A stretch of 64,000 nucleotides of DNA from Corynebacterium mendelii (GCF_017307055.1 NZ_JAFLEQ010000016.1:67446-131445); one strand, 5' to 3'; shown: positions 34,777 to 46,597, counted from the first letter of the stretch. The notes: a model not told the origin generated them from the letters alone. A program made the numbers and translations.

Positions 34777-35766
34777 ATGGCACGCCCCGACACCACCCCA
34801 GAATCCAGTATCCCCGAGCAGACCGCCGGCCTTTCCGGGAACGATCCGGGGCACCCCGGTTCCCCGGATCCGGACTCCGCCGCGGAGAGCACCCATGGGC
34901 CGCTTTTTCCCCCGGCTGTTCTTGCCGCCTGTCCGCTTCCGGAGAGGGGAGTGGTGTTGGCGGGAACCCCGCTGGGCAATATCTGGGATGCCTCCCCGCG
35001 GCTGGCCGCGGCGCTGGCAAGAGCCGATGTCATTGCCGCCGAAGACACCAGACGCACCCGGCAGTTGGCCGAGCGGTTGCACGTGGAGATCACCGCCAGA
35101 GTGGTGTCCCATTTCGAACACAACGAAACCAGCCGGGCCGAGGAGCTGGTGGAGCAGGCCGCACACAGCCTGGTGCTGGTGGTCACCGACGCCGGGATGC
35201 CGGTGGTGGCCGATCCCGGCTTCCCGATCGTGAAACTGGCCCACAGTGTGGGTGTTCCGGTCACCGTGATCCCCGGTCCGTCGGCGGCAACAACGGCCCT
35301 GGCCGCCTGCGGAATTGCCGCCGGGGCGTTTACCTTCGCCGGTTTCGCGCCGCGCAAATCGGGGCAGCGGAAAACCTGGCTGAAAAACCTCGACTCCGAT
35401 ACGGCTGTGACCGTGTTATTCGACTCCCCGCACCGGATCGGGCAGACACTTGCCGATGCGGCCGAGGTCTTCGGCGCCGACCGGCAGGCGGCCGTGGCCC
35501 GGGAGATGACGAAAATCCACGAGGAAATCATTCGCGGCAGCCTGGGGGAGCTGGCCGATATCTGCGCCGACGGGCTGCGCGGGGAGATCACCCTGGTGAT
35601 CGCGCCCGGGCAGGCCGCCGAACCCGACCCGGGGGAGCTCATCGGTGAAGTTCGGCAACTGGTGGCCGCCGGGATGAAACTTAAAGCCGCCTGTGGGCAG
35701 GTGGCGGCGATGACCGGGGTGAAGAAAAACCGGCTGTACGCCGCCGTTATTGAGGCCAACAACTGA
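34777..35766 (+). CDS. rsmI: 16S rRNA 2'-O-methyltransferase RsmI (C1402)
   Basis: A 329-residue tetrapyrrole-methylase-fold enzyme: LAGTPLGNIWDASPRLAAAL, IAAEDTRRTRQLAERL, VSHFEHNE, VTDAGMPVVADPG, IPGPSAATTAL, FAGFAPRKSGQR. It methylates C1402 in the decoding centre. The first ~58 residues are a Pro/Ser/Asp-rich extension before the catalytic fold. An alternative start at GTG 34951, right at the fold and preceded by GGAGAGGGGA, would remove it. I kept ATG 34777 because it lies close to the promoter-like TAGGGT. Confidence 0.9.
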   Translation: MARPDTTPESSIPEQTAGLSGNDPGHPGSPDPDSAAESTHGPLFPPAVLAACPLPERGVVLAGTPLGNIWDASPRLAAALARADVIAAEDTRRTRQLAERLHVEITARVVSHFEHNETSRAEELVEQAAHSLVLVVTDAGMPVVADPGFPIVKLAHSVGVPVTVIPGPSAATTALAACGIAAGAFTFAGFAPRKSGQRKTWLKNLDSDTAVTVLFDSPHRIGQTLADAAEVFGADRQAAVAREMTKIHEEIIRGSLGELADICADGLRGEITLVIAPGQAAEPDPGELIGEVRQLVAAGMKLKAACGQVAAMTGVKKNRLYAAVIEANN

Positions 35767-35910
35767 ATCGTTATCAAGACGTGACCTAAGGGGTGTTCCT
35801 GCTGGCTGAGGGGTGGCTGCGCAACCGTATAAGGGTGCGATTGCCGTTTGCCCGCCCGCTTGGCGCCGGGCCAGGTTGCTTATGTGACTGTCTCAAAGGA
35901 TTTTTAGAGT

Positions 35911-37893
35911 ATGACCAATTCCGACAATATGAGACCAGATTCACCGCCCGGCGGTACCGGGGACGGGTTCGCCTCGGTCGCGGACGACCGTCTGTCCGAG
36001 GCTGACGAGAAGACCGTATCCCCCGATGCCGGCTACCAGGTGGCCATGGACGGCAGCGCCGAATCCACCCCACCGAACACCGATGATCCGGTGCATGTTT
36101 TCGAAAACCCCGACGTGACCGCCACCGAAACCCTGGCGACCATGCTGTCGAACCAGGATGTTGTCGCCGGCACCGCCGGCGGCGAGGAACCGATCGAACT
36201 GGTCGGTGAAAAATCCGACCTGCCGATCAGCTGGGGAGTCGTTGGCACGGCCATGGCTGTGGTCATCGCCATTGTGGTGTGGGGTCTTTTCGCCCCGGCC
36301 GATTTCTCTGACTTCGCCACCAACGCCCTGGGCAGCGTCATCGACAAGCTCGGCTGGGCGTTCACCTTCTTCGGCACCGCTTTCGTGTTCTTCATGCTGG
36401 CGGTCGCTTTCTCCCGTTTCGGCACCATCCGGCTGGGCCGCGACGATGAGGCCCCGGAGTTTTCCACCGTCAGCTGGTTCGCGATGATGTTCGCCGCCGG
36501 TATGGGCATCGGTTTGATGTTCTACGGTGTCTCCGAGCCGTTGAGCCACTTCCGTTCCGGTGTTCCCGGCATCGGCACCGAATCCGTTGGTGGCGCGATG
36601 GCCACCACCCTGTTCCACTGGACCCTGCACCCGTGGTGCATGTACGCCGTGGTTGGTCTGGGTATCGCCTACTCGACTTTCCGCATGGGCCGCAAACAGC
36701 TGCTGTCGAGCTGTTTCGTGCCGTTGATCGGTGAAAAAGGCGCCAACGGCGTGGTCGGCAAAATCATCGACGTGCTGGCAATTGTCGCCACCATCTTCGG
36801 TACCGCCTGCTCGCTGGGCATCGGTGCCACCCAGATCCGGGCCGGCCTGGCCAAGGTCGGCTGGATCGATCTGCAGGCCGACACTTTCGAGCCGGGCCTG
36901 TCGAACCCGAACAACCTGTGGCTTTTGGTGATCGTGTCCGTGCTGACGGTCTGCTTCGTCATCTCGGCCGTTACCGGCGTGTCCAAGGGCATCCAGTACA
37001 TCTCCAACCTGAACATGGTGCTGGCCGGTCTTTTGGCCGTGTTCGTCTTCGTGCTCGGGCCGTCGGTGTTCATCCTGAACATGGTGCCCACCGCGTTCGG
37101 CAACTACCTGTCTGATTTCTTCCAGATGACCGCCCGCACCGCCGACTCCAACAACGGCGAAGCCGCCGGCTGGCTGTCCGGCTGGACCATCTTCTACTGG
37201 GCCTGGTGGATTTCCTGGAGCCCCTTCGTCGGCATGTTCCTGGCGCGGATTTCCCGCGGCCGCACGATCCGTGAATTCGTCATCGCCATCGTGCTGGTTC
37301 CCTCCGCCGTGTCGCTGGTGTGGTTCTCGATCTTCGGCGGAACCGCCATCTACTTCGAGGAGATCGGCTCGTCGATCTACGGTGACGGCGACGCCAAGCG
37401 CCAGCTGTTCGACCTGCTCTACAAGCTGCCCGGTGGCGCTGCCGCGGCCGTGATCGCCATGATCCTTCTGGCCACCTTCTTCATCACCTCCGCCGACTCG
37501 GCGTCGACGGTGATGGGATCGATGGCCCAAAACGGTGCCTTGACCGCCAACCGTTTCATCACCGCCTCCTGGGGTGTCGGTACCGCCGCCATCGGCCTGG
37601 TGCTGCTGTTCACCGGTGGTGCATCCACCCTGTCGAACCTGCAGAACGTCACGATTATCGCCGCCAGCCCCTTCCTGTTCATTCTGGTGGTGCTCATGGT
37701 GGCAATCGTCAAGGATCTGTCCAACGACCCGCTGTATCTGGACCACAAGGCCCAGCAGCGTTTCGCCATGAAACTGGCCCGCGAGGCCCGTGTCCACCAG
37801 GAGCACGTCGCCCGCCAGCAGCAGATTGAGGGGCTGAAAAAAGGTCTGCACAAGCTGACCCACCCCGGCCACGGCCACCAGCTGAAGAAATAG
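35911..37893 (+). CDS. betP: Glycine betaine BCCT transporter BetP
   Basis: A 660-residue sodium-coupled betaine importer and osmosensor. It matches the C. glutamicum BetP sequence I recall through the core: glycine-rich [17 protein letters not shown] (residues ~195-210), the substrate Trp motif [15 protein letters not shown] (~429-443), twelve membrane helices, and a cytosolic C-terminal tail starting [17 protein letters not shown]. The N-terminal domain is about 105 residues and acidic, longer than the ~60 of C. glutamicum BetP; the tail ends in a His/Gly-rich [12 protein letters not shown] and is less basic. ATG 35911 has AAAGGA 11 nt upstream. Confidence 0.93.
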   Translation: MTNSDNMRPDSPPGGTGDGFASVADDRLSEADEKTVSPDAGYQVAMDGSAESTPPNTDDPVHVFENPDVTATETLATMLSNQDVVAGTAGGEEPIELVGEKSDLPISWGVVGTAMAVVIAIVVWGLFAPADFSDFATNALGSVIDKLGWAFTFFGTAFVFFMLAVAFSRFGTIRLGRDDEAPEFSTVSWFAMMFAAGMGIGLMFYGVSEPLSHFRSGVPGIGTESVGGAMATTLFHWTLHPWCMYAVVGLGIAYSTFRMGRKQLLSSCFVPLIGEKGANGVVGKIIDVLAIVATIFGTACSLGIGATQIRAGLAKVGWIDLQADTFEPGLSNPNNLWLLVIVSVLTVCFVISAVTGVSKGIQYISNLNMVLAGLLAVFVFVLGPSVFILNMVPTAFGNYLSDFFQMTARTADSNNGEAAGWLSGWTIFYWAWWISWSPFVGMFLARISRGRTIREFVIAIVLVPSAVSLVWFSIFGGTAIYFEEIGSSIYGDGDAKRQLFDLLYKLPGGAAAAVIAMILLATFFITSADSASTVMGSMAQNGALTANRFITASWGVGTAAIGLVLLFTGGASTLSNLQNVTIIAASPFLFILVVLMVAIVKDLSNDPLYLDHKAQQRFAMKLAREARVHQEHVARQQQIEGLKKGLHKLTHPGHGHQLKK

Positions 37894-37969
37894 CCGGGAA
37901 ATAAATTCCGGCGCAAGCCCCAGGACAAGCCGCCCCGAACAAACACACCCGGGGTGGCACCGTCTTCTT

Positions 37970-38030
37970 CCCGCCCCCGCCCGCCCCGCCACAACGGGGC
38001 GGGGCGGGGGCGGGTTTTTTCTTTTTTAAA
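37970..38030 (+). terminator. Terminator of betP
   Basis: A long GC-rich stem, CCCGCCCCCGCCCGCCCCG pairing with its near-complement, followed by TTTTTTCTTTTTT. Confidence 0.9.
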
Positions 38031-38207
38031 GTCCCTGCCGCAGAAAAAAGCTCAGCCCGCCCCACTCGGCCGGCAGGCACAGATGGCGCGCAGGCAGCCG
38101 CGGCAAATGCGGCCGCCGGGCAGCGCCGCCGCACAGATCCGGCGGCGCCACCGCCGCGTGTGGTGGACACCCACTGGCCGGTGGACGCCGCCGGGACGGG
38201 GGACGTT

Positions 38208-38213
38208 TATGCT
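38208..38213 (+). promoter_or_regulatory. -10 element of metG (TATGCT)
   Basis: TATGCT ends 7 nt before ATG 38221. Confidence 0.65.
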
Positions 38214-38220
38214 TGAGGGC

Positions 38221-40056
38221 ATGTCAAAGAATGTGCTCACTGCCGTTGCCTGGCCCTATGCCAACGGACCCCGCCACATCGGACACGTGGCGGGTTTCGG
38301 TGTCCCCTCCGACGTGTTCGCCCGGTTCATGCGAATGCGCGGCGAGAATGTGCTGATGATCTCAGGCACCGATGAGCACGGCACCCCGCTTCTGGTGCAG
38401 GCCGAAAAAGAAGGCGTGAGCGTCCAGGAACTGGCCGACCGCTACAACCGGCAGATCGTCGAGGACCTGGCGGGACTGGGCCTGTCCTATGACCTGTTCA
38501 CCCGGACGACCACCCGCAACCACTACGCCACCGTCCAGGAACTGTTCCGCGGCCTCTACGACAACGGGTACATGAAAAAAGAAACCACGATGGGCGCCAT
38601 TTCGCCGTCGTCGGGCCGTACCCTTCCCGACCGCTACATTGAGGGCACCTGCCCGATCTGCAAAGCCGACGGGGCGCGCGGCGACCAATGCGACAACTGC
38701 GGCAACCAACTCGATCCGTCCGACCTGATCGACCCGGTATCCAAAATCAACGGCGAAACCCCGAAGTTCATCGAAACCGAGCATTTTCTGCTCGATCTTC
38801 CCGCGCTGGCCAACGCTTTGCAGCAGTGGCTGTCCACCCGCAGCGACTGGCGGCCGAATGTACTGAAGTTCTCCCTGAATCTTCTCAAGGACTTGCGTCC
38901 CCGGGCGATGACCCGTGACATCGACTGGGGTGTTCCGGTGCCGATCGAGGGCTGGGCCGACAATGACGCGAAAAAGCTCTACGTCTGGTTTGATGCGGTC
39001 GTGGGCTATTTGTCCTCCTCGATCGAGTGGGCGTGGCGCACCGGCAACCCGGATGCCTGGAAGGACTTCTGGACCGACCCGGAGGCTGTGTCCTACTACT
39101 TCATGGGCAAAGACAACATCACCTTCCACTCCCAGATTTGGCCGGCCGAACTGCTCGGCTACGCCGGGCGGGGTGACCGGGGCGGCAGTGAGGGCCAGTT
39201 CGGTTGCCTGCGGCTTCCCACCGAGGTGGTGTCCTCGGAATACCTGACCATGTCGGGTTCGAAGTTCTCCTCGTCGAAGGGGATCGTCATCTACGTCAAG
39301 GACTTCCTGAAAGAATTCGGACCCGATCCGCTGCGCTACTTCATCGCCGTGGCCGGGCCGGAAAACACCGATACCGACTTCACCTGGGACGAATTTGTCC
39401 GCCGCGTCAACAACGAGCTGGCCAACGGCTGGGGCAACCTGGTCAACCGGACCGTGTCGATGGCGTACAAAAACTTCGGTGAAGTACCCCAGCCCGGTGA
39501 GCTGGAAGCCGACGACGAAAAAATCCTGAAGCTCGCCGAAGACGCCTACGGCATTGTCGGCGAGAACCTGGCGCATTCACGGTTTAAAGCCGGTATCACC
39601 CATGCGATGCATGTGGTTGGTGAAGCCAACGCCTACATCGCCGCCCAGGAGCCGTGGAAGCTGGCCAAAGACGACTCCCAGCGGGAGCGGCTGGCCACCG
39701 TGTTGTGGACCGCCCTGCAGGTGGTCAGCGACTGCAACACGCTGTTGACCCCCTACCTGCCGCATATTGCGCAGAAAGTCCACGAGACTCTCGGCCGCGA
39801 CGGCATCTGGGCCGCCAGCCCGACGATCGTGGAAGTCACAGACGACATGCCGGTTGAACCGGTCGGCCACGGTCTGCCGGAGCAAGGCAGAAGCTACCCG
39901 GTGATCATGGGCGACTACGACAACCAGCAGGCCACCTGGCAGCGCACCCCGATGGTGCCCGGCACAGTCCTGACCAAACCGAAGCCGCTGATTGCGAAAC
40001 TGGATCCGGAACTGGCGGAAACCGGCCCCGAATGGGCGCCCGTGGTCCGCGACTGA
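38221..40056 (+). CDS. metG: Methionyl-tRNA synthetase
   Basis: A 611-residue class I synthetase. The HIGH motif is H19-IGH22, the zinc knuckle is [18 protein letters not shown], the KMSKS-type motif is KFSSSKG near residue 350, and the anticodon domain follows ([24 protein letters not shown]). No C-terminal EMAP domain. ATG 38221 fits a leaderless transcript; in-frame codons back to 37954 run through the betP terminator and are not coding. Confidence 0.96.
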   Translation: MSKNVLTAVAWPYANGPRHIGHVAGFGVPSDVFARFMRMRGENVLMISGTDEHGTPLLVQAEKEGVSVQELADRYNRQIVEDLAGLGLSYDLFTRTTTRNHYATVQELFRGLYDNGYMKKETTMGAISPSSGRTLPDRYIEGTCPICKADGARGDQCDNCGNQLDPSDLIDPVSKINGETPKFIETEHFLLDLPALANALQQWLSTRSDWRPNVLKFSLNLLKDLRPRAMTRDIDWGVPVPIEGWADNDAKKLYVWFDAVVGYLSSSIEWAWRTGNPDAWKDFWTDPEAVSYYFMGKDNITFHSQIWPAELLGYAGRGDRGGSEGQFGCLRLPTEVVSSEYLTMSGSKFSSSKGIVIYVKDFLKEFGPDPLRYFIAVAGPENTDTDFTWDEFVRRVNNELANGWGNLVNRTVSMAYKNFGEVPQPGELEADDEKILKLAEDAYGIVGENLAHSRFKAGITHAMHVVGEANAYIAAQEPWKLAKDDSQRERLATVLWTALQVVSDCNTLLTPYLPHIAQKVHETLGRDGIWAASPTIVEVTDDMPVEPVGHGLPEQGRSYPVIMGDYDNQQATWQRTPMVPGTVLTKPKPLIAKLDPELAETGPEWAPVVRD

Positions 40057-40288
40057 CCATCATCCGGCAAAAAACCACCACCCTGTTGTCCCGACGGCCT
40101 TCCCGGCTCGGTCACACTGCGCCGGGAAGGCCTCAGCCATGCCACACCCCATGGCCTGTGTGGGGTGCACAAAAACACCGGCAACAAGTTTTGCCGACCC
40201 GGGCAGGCACACACCCTAAAAAAACAGAGACAACCGGCGCACAAGGAAGAAGGCCTTTTAAAAAAACCGCCGACGGACCATACGATGA

Positions 40289-40312
40289 CACCCCGGCGCT
40301 TGCGCCGGGGTG
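40289..40312. terminator. Hairpin between metG and the convergent TetR gene
   Basis: Perfect 11-bp stem CACCCCGGCGC with GCGCCGGGGTG and a 2-nt loop; no T run, so its terminator role is uncertain. Confidence 0.45.
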
Positions 40313-40342
40313 ATGCTGTGGGGGTAAGGAAAAGACGGGAAG

Positions 40343-40987
40343 TTACTTGTCGCCGGTCATGGCTTTCAGACCGGAGATGACGAACTCGATCTGCTCGTTC
40401 ATCATTTCCTCGTTTTTCGCCGGATCCAGGGTGGGAACCGTCTGCTCCGGGGAGGTAGCCAGTTTCGCCAGCTGCTGGGTTGCCTTGTCCATGGCGCGCT
40501 TGTCGGAGGCGGTTTCCTGCACCAGCCGGGAAACCAGGACAATTTTGCCGATCAGATCAATACCGAAATAGACGGCTTTCTCGTTGTGCGGCATCCCGGA
40601 TGCTTTCATCTTCCGGCTAAATTCCAGCAGGTAATCCTGGAAAACGACATGGCTTCCCGGAGACGCCAAAATAGCGCGGGCAATACCCGGAAACTCACCG
40701 GTGACTTTCCACAGCTGCTGGTGGTACCAGCGGATCATCTCCACCCAGTTCAGTGATGAATCGGGAAGGACCATGGTGGAAGCGGCGCGTTTGAAACACA
40801 GCATGAGAAGGTCATCGCGGGATTCGACGACCCGGTACACACTCGGTGGTTTCACGCCCAAGACCCGTGCCACGGAGGTGATGGAAAACTCCGCCACCCC
40901 CAGATCAATAGCCGCATTTATGACGTCTTCAAGGCTGAAAGCCGGTTTCGGGCCCGATTTGCGGGGGTGCATTCCTGGGGCTGTCAT
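40343..40987 (-). CDS. TetR-family transcriptional regulator
   Basis: A 214-residue regulator. The N-terminal helix-turn-helix (SLEDVINAAIDLGVAEFSITSVARVLGVKPPSVYRVV, residues ~15-50) is typical of TetR; the rest is an all-helical ligand domain. ATG 40987 is preceded 8 nt upstream by TAGAAT on its strand, suggesting a leaderless transcript; upstream codons to 41080 are not needed. The nearest divergent gene is tatD, 250 bp away, a possible but unproven target. The inducer is unknown. Confidence 0.85.
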   Translation of the reverse strand: MTAPGMHPRKSGPKPAFSLEDVINAAIDLGVAEFSITSVARVLGVKPPSVYRVVESRDDLLMLCFKRAASTMVLPDSSLNWVEMIRWYHQQLWKVTGEFPGIARAILASPGSHVVFQDYLLEFSRKMKASGMPHNEKAVYFGIDLIGKIVLVSRLVQETASDKRAMDKATQQLAKLATSPEQTVPTLDPAKNEEMMNEQIEFVISGLKAMTGDK

Positions 40988-40995
40988 AGTCGACC

Positions 40996-41001
40996 ATTCT
41001 A
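40996..41001 (-). promoter_or_regulatory. -10 element of the TetR gene (TAGAAT)
   Basis: TAGAAT on the minus strand, ending 8 nt before ATG 40987. Confidence 0.65.
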
Positions 41002-41224
41002 GCAACTGCCGGGTGCGGAAACATGGTGGACTGTGGTCCAGAATGGTTTTCGCCCGGCTGTTCTGCATAAACACCGCCACCGCGTATCAATTTTGATGCT
41101 GTTGGTCCGGGATGTGCCCCACATGCCGGTGACCGGCAAGCGGAAGGCGACAGGTCGCCAACCGGTCAGAACAGCCATCCGCCGGTGGGGGAGCGGGCCG
41201 GCAAAAGGGTCGGTGGCAACCCGT

Positions 41225-41230
41225 TAGGAT
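41225..41230 (+). promoter_or_regulatory. -10 element of tatD (TAGGAT)
   Basis: TAGGAT ends 7 nt before ATG 41238. The upstream ATG 41229 lies inside the element and cannot be the start of a leaderless mRNA. Confidence 0.65.
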
Positions 41231-41237
41231 GGGCGGC

Positions 41238-42086
41238 ATGTCCAAGAGCAAGAAAAACCGTCCGCAGCCTTGTCCCGCCGACCGGATTCCGGGACTGGTC
41301 GATGCCCACACCCACCTGGCGTCCTGTGGTGGATGGGAACCGGAGACTGCAGCCGGTTTCGTTGACCGGGCGGCCGATGCCGGAGTGGAAAAAATCTGCA
41401 CCGTCGGTGATGGACTGGACGAATGTGCCGCCGCCGTGGCGGTGGCCCGGGACAATCCGCGGGTCTATGCGGCTGTGGCGATTCACCCGACCCGCGCGGC
41501 AGAGCTGTCGCAAGAGACGAAAACACGCCTGGCCGCGCTGGCCGCCGATCCCCGGGTGGTGGCTATCGGGGAGACCGGGCTGGACACCTACTGGATCGGG
41601 AAATCAGACAGCTGTGCCCCGCTGGACATGCAGGAAGCCGCGCTGCGCTGGCATATTGATCTGGCGGTGGAAACCGGGAAAGCACTGATGATCCACAACC
41701 GGGAAGCAGACGCCGACCTGTTGCGGATTCTTGCTGATGCCCCGCAGCCGAAAGAGGTGATGCTGCACTGTTTTTCCTCGCCTGTCGAGGTGGCCCGTGA
41801 AGCCATCGACCGCGGCTACGTGCTCAGCTTCACCGGGAATGTGACCTTCAAAAACAACGGGCATCTCCGGCAGGCCGCAGCACTGGCCCCGGCAGGCCAG
41901 CTGCTGGTGGAAACTGATGCGCCCTACATGACCCCGGAGCCGTTCCGGGGGCGGAAAAACGAACCGTCGCTGATCGGTCATACCTACCTGTGCATCGCCG
42001 AAGCCAGGGGAATGAGGGTCGCGGATCTGGCCGATGAGGTCGGGGCCACCTTCGACCGGGTCTTCGGCCTGGCGGAACCTGCCTGA
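41238..42086 (+). CDS. tatD: TatD-family metal-dependent hydrolase
   Basis: A 282-residue TatD-type DNase. Metal ligands appear in LVDAHTHLASC (H-x-H), GETGLDTYW (Glu), MIHNREAD (His), HCFSS (His) and VETDAPYM (Asp). Members are Mg-dependent 3'-5' exonucleases active in DNA repair and quality control. ATG 41238 fits a leaderless start. In actinobacteria it commonly lies between metG and rpf/ksgA, as here. Confidence 0.92.
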   Translation: MSKSKKNRPQPCPADRIPGLVDAHTHLASCGGWEPETAAGFVDRAADAGVEKICTVGDGLDECAAAVAVARDNPRVYAAVAIHPTRAAELSQETKTRLAALAADPRVVAIGETGLDTYWIGKSDSCAPLDMQEAALRWHIDLAVETGKALMIHNREADADLLRILADAPQPKEVMLHCFSSPVEVAREAIDRGYVLSFTGNVTFKNNGHLRQAAALAPAGQLLVETDAPYMTPEPFRGRKNEPSLIGHTYLCIAEARGMRVADLADEVGATFDRVFGLAEPA

Positions 42087-42899
42087 CAGGTTTTCCGGCC
42101 GGTGGTGCCGGCCGGCCAAGCAAGGGCCGGGCGATACCGCCGGCCCCATAGCTCCGGTGTGGGGAAAATCATGCCGCCAGCTAACGATGATACCCTCTCG
42201 GAATTGGTGTCGCCCCTGTGGCTGCACCCCTCCTGGCGGCACTGGTTATACAGTGTGTGCAGCCAAAATATTCCCGTTGCGCCGGGCGGTGGGCGCGCCC
42301 GCCGGTGGGGGTGGGGCGGGGGTGGGGATCCTGACCGCCTGCAATAGGTGCCGTGGTGGGCGAAAAGTGCTTCCTATAAGGGGGTATGGGGATCGCTTTG
42401 GGTGGAGAAACAACCTTTCACCTGCCTTTTTGCACCCAAAACCTTCGACACTGCGGGTCCGGTCCCTTAGTATTTCAGTTGTTGGATCTGACGCCTCATA
42501 CCGTGCACCAGGGACGTGTGTTCTTGTTCACTGGTGCTGTGGGAGCTGCACCGGGTTGGCCTAGCGGATAAGCCGGACAACAGTGCTACCCTCCGTGTGC
42601 GCGGTGGGGGCGTCGGGCCGGGCAAGGGTCCGTGGTTTCACGTCGAAGGGCGGACCACGGATATCTCTGCCGGTACGAAAAAATGATCGATGACGCACGG
42701 ATCATGTGGGTGGCGTGGCGGATGTATTCCCCACGGTCTCCCCGGTCCGTTGGGGGGAGCTGGACGGCAGCTGTCCCTGAGTGCCGTGCCAATGCCAATG
42801 CCACACCCGATTTTTCAACCCCCGCACAGGCGGGTCGATCGGATGTAATGCGCAGGGCCAACCGGCCGCAGCGGACAGACAGCGTGTAAGGAGAAACCC
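42087..42899. other. 0.8-kb intergenic region before the Pro-Ala protein gene
   Basis: No gene with family features. It is AT-richer around 42360-42500. A TACCCT hexamer near 42587 might be a distant -10 element for the next gene. I saw no tRNA, terminator or strong repeat except a CCGGCCGG hairpin just after tatD. Confidence 0.5.
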
Positions 42900-43595
42900 G
42901 TGGGACGACACAGGATGGGCCGAAATGGCCGCATCAAAAAATCTATGCCGGTTCCGTTGAAAGCGGGCCTGGGGGCCGCCGCAGCAGCCGTGTTGGTTGC
43001 CGGTGGAATGTACTGGGGTACCCACAGTGCCACCGAAGCATCAGCCAGCATGGCTGCATCCGCCAGCTCTTCGTCGGTGACCACGGTGACCCAGGAAGTT
43101 GTCACCCACGTTCCCACCACTGTTTTTTCCACTCCGGCGGATACCACCGCCACCTCCACGCAACACTCGAGTGAACAGTCGAGCGTGTCGCAAGCCCCGG
43201 AACCGGCCCGCGCGGAACCATCTGCACCGGCACCGGCACCGGCACCGGCCCCCGCTCCTGCGCCGGCTCCCGCACCCGCTCCTGTCCCGGTGATTGAGAA
43301 ATCGACCACTGTCACCAAGGTGGTGTCGGTGACCGAGCAGGTTCCCGCCCCAGCGCCGGCGGCAAGGCAGGAACCGGTCCGCCAGGCACCTGCACCCGCG
43401 CCAGCTCCGGCACCTGCGCCTGCACCGGCACCGGCTCCTGCTCCGGCCCCGGTTGCTGTTCCGGCTGACTGTCACCGCGGACCGGCTTTCGCCTTCGCCC
43501 TGACACTGCCGGGGGCGGGCGGGAATGCCCAGCAGCAGGCCCAGCAGCAGGCACAGCAGGCCATGGCCGAATACAACGCCCGCTGCGGCAGGTAG
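42900..43595 (+). CDS. Membrane-anchored Pro-Ala-rich envelope protein
   Basis: A 231-residue protein. A basic N-terminus (VGRHRMGRNGRIKK) is followed by one membrane helix (residues ~22-40), then a Ser/Thr/Val region, an Ala-Pro dipeptide run of 20 residues, a TTVTKVVSVTEQV spacer, a second Ala-Pro run of 22 residues, and a ~40-residue end containing two cysteines (ADCHRG and ARCGR) around a Gln/Ala-rich helix. Ala-Pro runs act as rigid spacers in wall-spanning proteins and in some Rpf proteins. GTG 42900 has AAGGAG 7 nt upstream. It precedes rpf2. No family recognised. Confidence 0.75.
   Translation: MGRHRMGRNGRIKKSMPVPLKAGLGAAAAAVLVAGGMYWGTHSATEASASMAASASSSSVTTVTQEVVTHVPTTVFSTPADTTATSTQHSSEQSSVSQAPEPARAEPSAPAPAPAPAPAPAPAPAPAPVPVIEKSTTVTKVVSVTEQVPAPAPAARQEPVRQAPAPAPAPAPAPAPAPAPAPAPVAVPADCHRGPAFAFALTLPGAGGNAQQQAQQQAQQAMAEYNARCGR
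43224..43283 (+). repeat. Ala-Pro dipeptide repeat, first block
   Basis: Ten in-frame Ala-Pro units (60 bp) in the envelope protein gene. Confidence 0.9.
43386..43451 (+). repeat. Ala-Pro dipeptide repeat, second block
   Basis: Eleven in-frame Ala-Pro units (66 bp) in the same gene; codon usage varies between units, so it is an old repeat. Confidence 0.9.
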
Positions 43596-44020
43596 CCGGG
43601 ATAAAGGCGTTTCCGCGAACAAAGACGGATTCTTTTTTCCGGATCAGATAAAAAAGACCTTCACACGGTTTCGGCAACCATCACAGCCCTCTCCCAGGGT
43701 TGTGGTGGTTGTTGAAATTTCGGGCAAACCCCCGGGTGGTCAACCGGGTTTTTCTTTCCGTCATCTGCTCCCGCCCCCGGCTCGGCATGCGGTATCGGTT
43801 GCGTTTTGACCCCGCCACCTGCCGGGGGAGGATCTGTGCACCCGTAGGGTCGGCGAATCCTGTCCGGTCGTGCCCGAACTGCCGCGGCGGCAGGAAACAG
43901 GCCGAAAGATCACCTCCGGATGGGGTGAAAAAAATGAACCCGTGCTTCCTGCCGGTGTTGGTGTGTCGTGTGTGATTGCTGTGATGCAGTGTCGTATCGA
44001 CGTGCGGGGTGCGGCCGCTG

Positions 44021-44026
44021 TAGTCT
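44021..44026 (+). promoter_or_regulatory. -10 element of rpf2 (TAGTCT)
   Basis: TAGTCT about 180 bp before the rpf2 start, predicting a ~170-nt leader. Confidence 0.45.
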
Positions 44027-44080
44027 CAATTCGATAACGCCAACGACGCTACCGCCCGCGGTACCGGCGCAGCCCAATGA

Positions 44081-45340
<1,260 letters not shown>

Positions 45341-45492
45341 CCCGCCCGGAGGCTGAGCAAACCCGGACAAAGGCCCCGTATCCACCCCACTGAGTGTGGG
45401 GTTGGGTGTGCCCGGACCCCAACCGGGGACCGGGCGCCTGCCAGCCTGGGGCGCCCCACCGGTGCCGGGGCCACGGCAGCAGCGGTGCCCCT

Positions 45493-45500
45493 TATAGAAT
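45493..45500 (+). promoter_or_regulatory. -10 element upstream of ksgA (TATAGAAT)
   Basis: TATAGAAT about 135 bp before the ksgA start; predicts a ~130-nt leader. Confidence 0.5.
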
Positions 45501-45635
45501 GAACTGGCACCGGTCCGGTTGTTGGTTGTCTGTTGTTTTCACCTTCCCGCCGGTATGCCATGGATGCGGGCGCTGCCGTGTTTTTTTCTGTTGCGCCCCA
45601 CCGACCCAACCAGCGACGGGAACAACCGAGTTGTC

Positions 45636-46532
45636 ATGACCAAGCCTCAAGCGGAGTATCTGGGACCGAAAGAAATCCTGGCGATTTTAGCCGCCACCGG
45701 TGCCACCCCGACCAAGAAGTTCGGGCAGAATTTTCTCCACGACCCGAATACGGTGCGAAAAATTGTGGCCGCATCCGGGATCGGGGCCAGCGATGATGTT
45801 CTCGAGGTCGGACCCGGTCTGGGGTCGCTGACCCTTGGTCTTTTGGATACCGCCCGCAGCGTCACGGCCGTCGAAATTGACCCGTCGATGCTGGCGCTTC
45901 TTGAAACGACTATTGCCACCCACGCGGCGGGACTGGCAGAGAAACTGACCGTGTTCAACGCCGATGCGATGACTTTTGACCGTGACCGGCTCACCGCGGC
46001 CGGCTGCCCGCTGCCGCGGGCGCTGGTGGCCAATCTTCCCTACAATGTGGCGGTTCCGATCATCATCCACATGCTCACCGAATTCCCCAGCCTCACCCGG
46101 GTGCTGGTGATGGTGCAAAAGGAAGTGGCTGACCGGCTGGCTGCCGCACCGGGGTCGAAAGTCTATGGGGTTCCCAGTGTGAAAGCCTCGTTTTTCGGCT
46201 CTGTCAGCCGGGTGGGTCTGGTGCCGCGCACCGTTTTCCACCCGGTTCCCAATGTGGATTCGGCACTGGTGAAAATCGAGCGTTTCGCCCCCGGCAGCTG
46301 CCCGTGGCCGCAGGATGAGACGACCAGGCAACATGTCTTCCGCCTGGTTGATGCTGCTTTCGCGCAGCGCCGCAAAACCCTTCGGGCGGCCCTGAAACAG
46401 TTCTACGGCTCTGCTGCCGCTGCCGAAGAGGCTTTGGTCGGTGCCGGTATCTCGCCCTCCGCCCGGGGGGAGATACTGGCAGTGGACGATTTCGTCCGGC
46501 TGGCCCGCTATGACCGGCAGCAGGAGCAGTAA
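45636..46532 (+). CDS. ksgA: 16S rRNA (A1518/A1519) dimethyltransferase
   Basis: A 298-residue Rossmann methyltransferase: [35 protein letters not shown] (SAM motif I), [18 protein letters not shown] (motif IV), and a C-terminal [19 protein letters not shown]. It dimethylates two adenines in helix 45 of 16S rRNA. ATG 45636 gives the normal N-terminus; the frame is open upstream to 45519 but that part shows no family similarity. ispE follows after 65 bp. Confidence 0.96.
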   Translation: MTKPQAEYLGPKEILAILAATGATPTKKFGQNFLHDPNTVRKIVAASGIGASDDVLEVGPGLGSLTLGLLDTARSVTAVEIDPSMLALLETTIATHAAGLAEKLTVFNADAMTFDRDRLTAAGCPLPRALVANLPYNVAVPIIIHMLTEFPSLTRVLVMVQKEVADRLAAAPGSKVYGVPSVKASFFGSVSRVGLVPRTVFHPVPNVDSALVKIERFAPGSCPWPQDETTRQHVFRLVDAAFAQRRKTLRAALKQFYGSAAAAEEALVGAGISPSARGEILAVDDFVRLARYDRQQEQ

Positions 46533-46597
46533 AAACCATCCCACCCACCGCATCCCGGGTGGTGCGATACCACCGGGCGAAAGGATCGTGACAGTTC

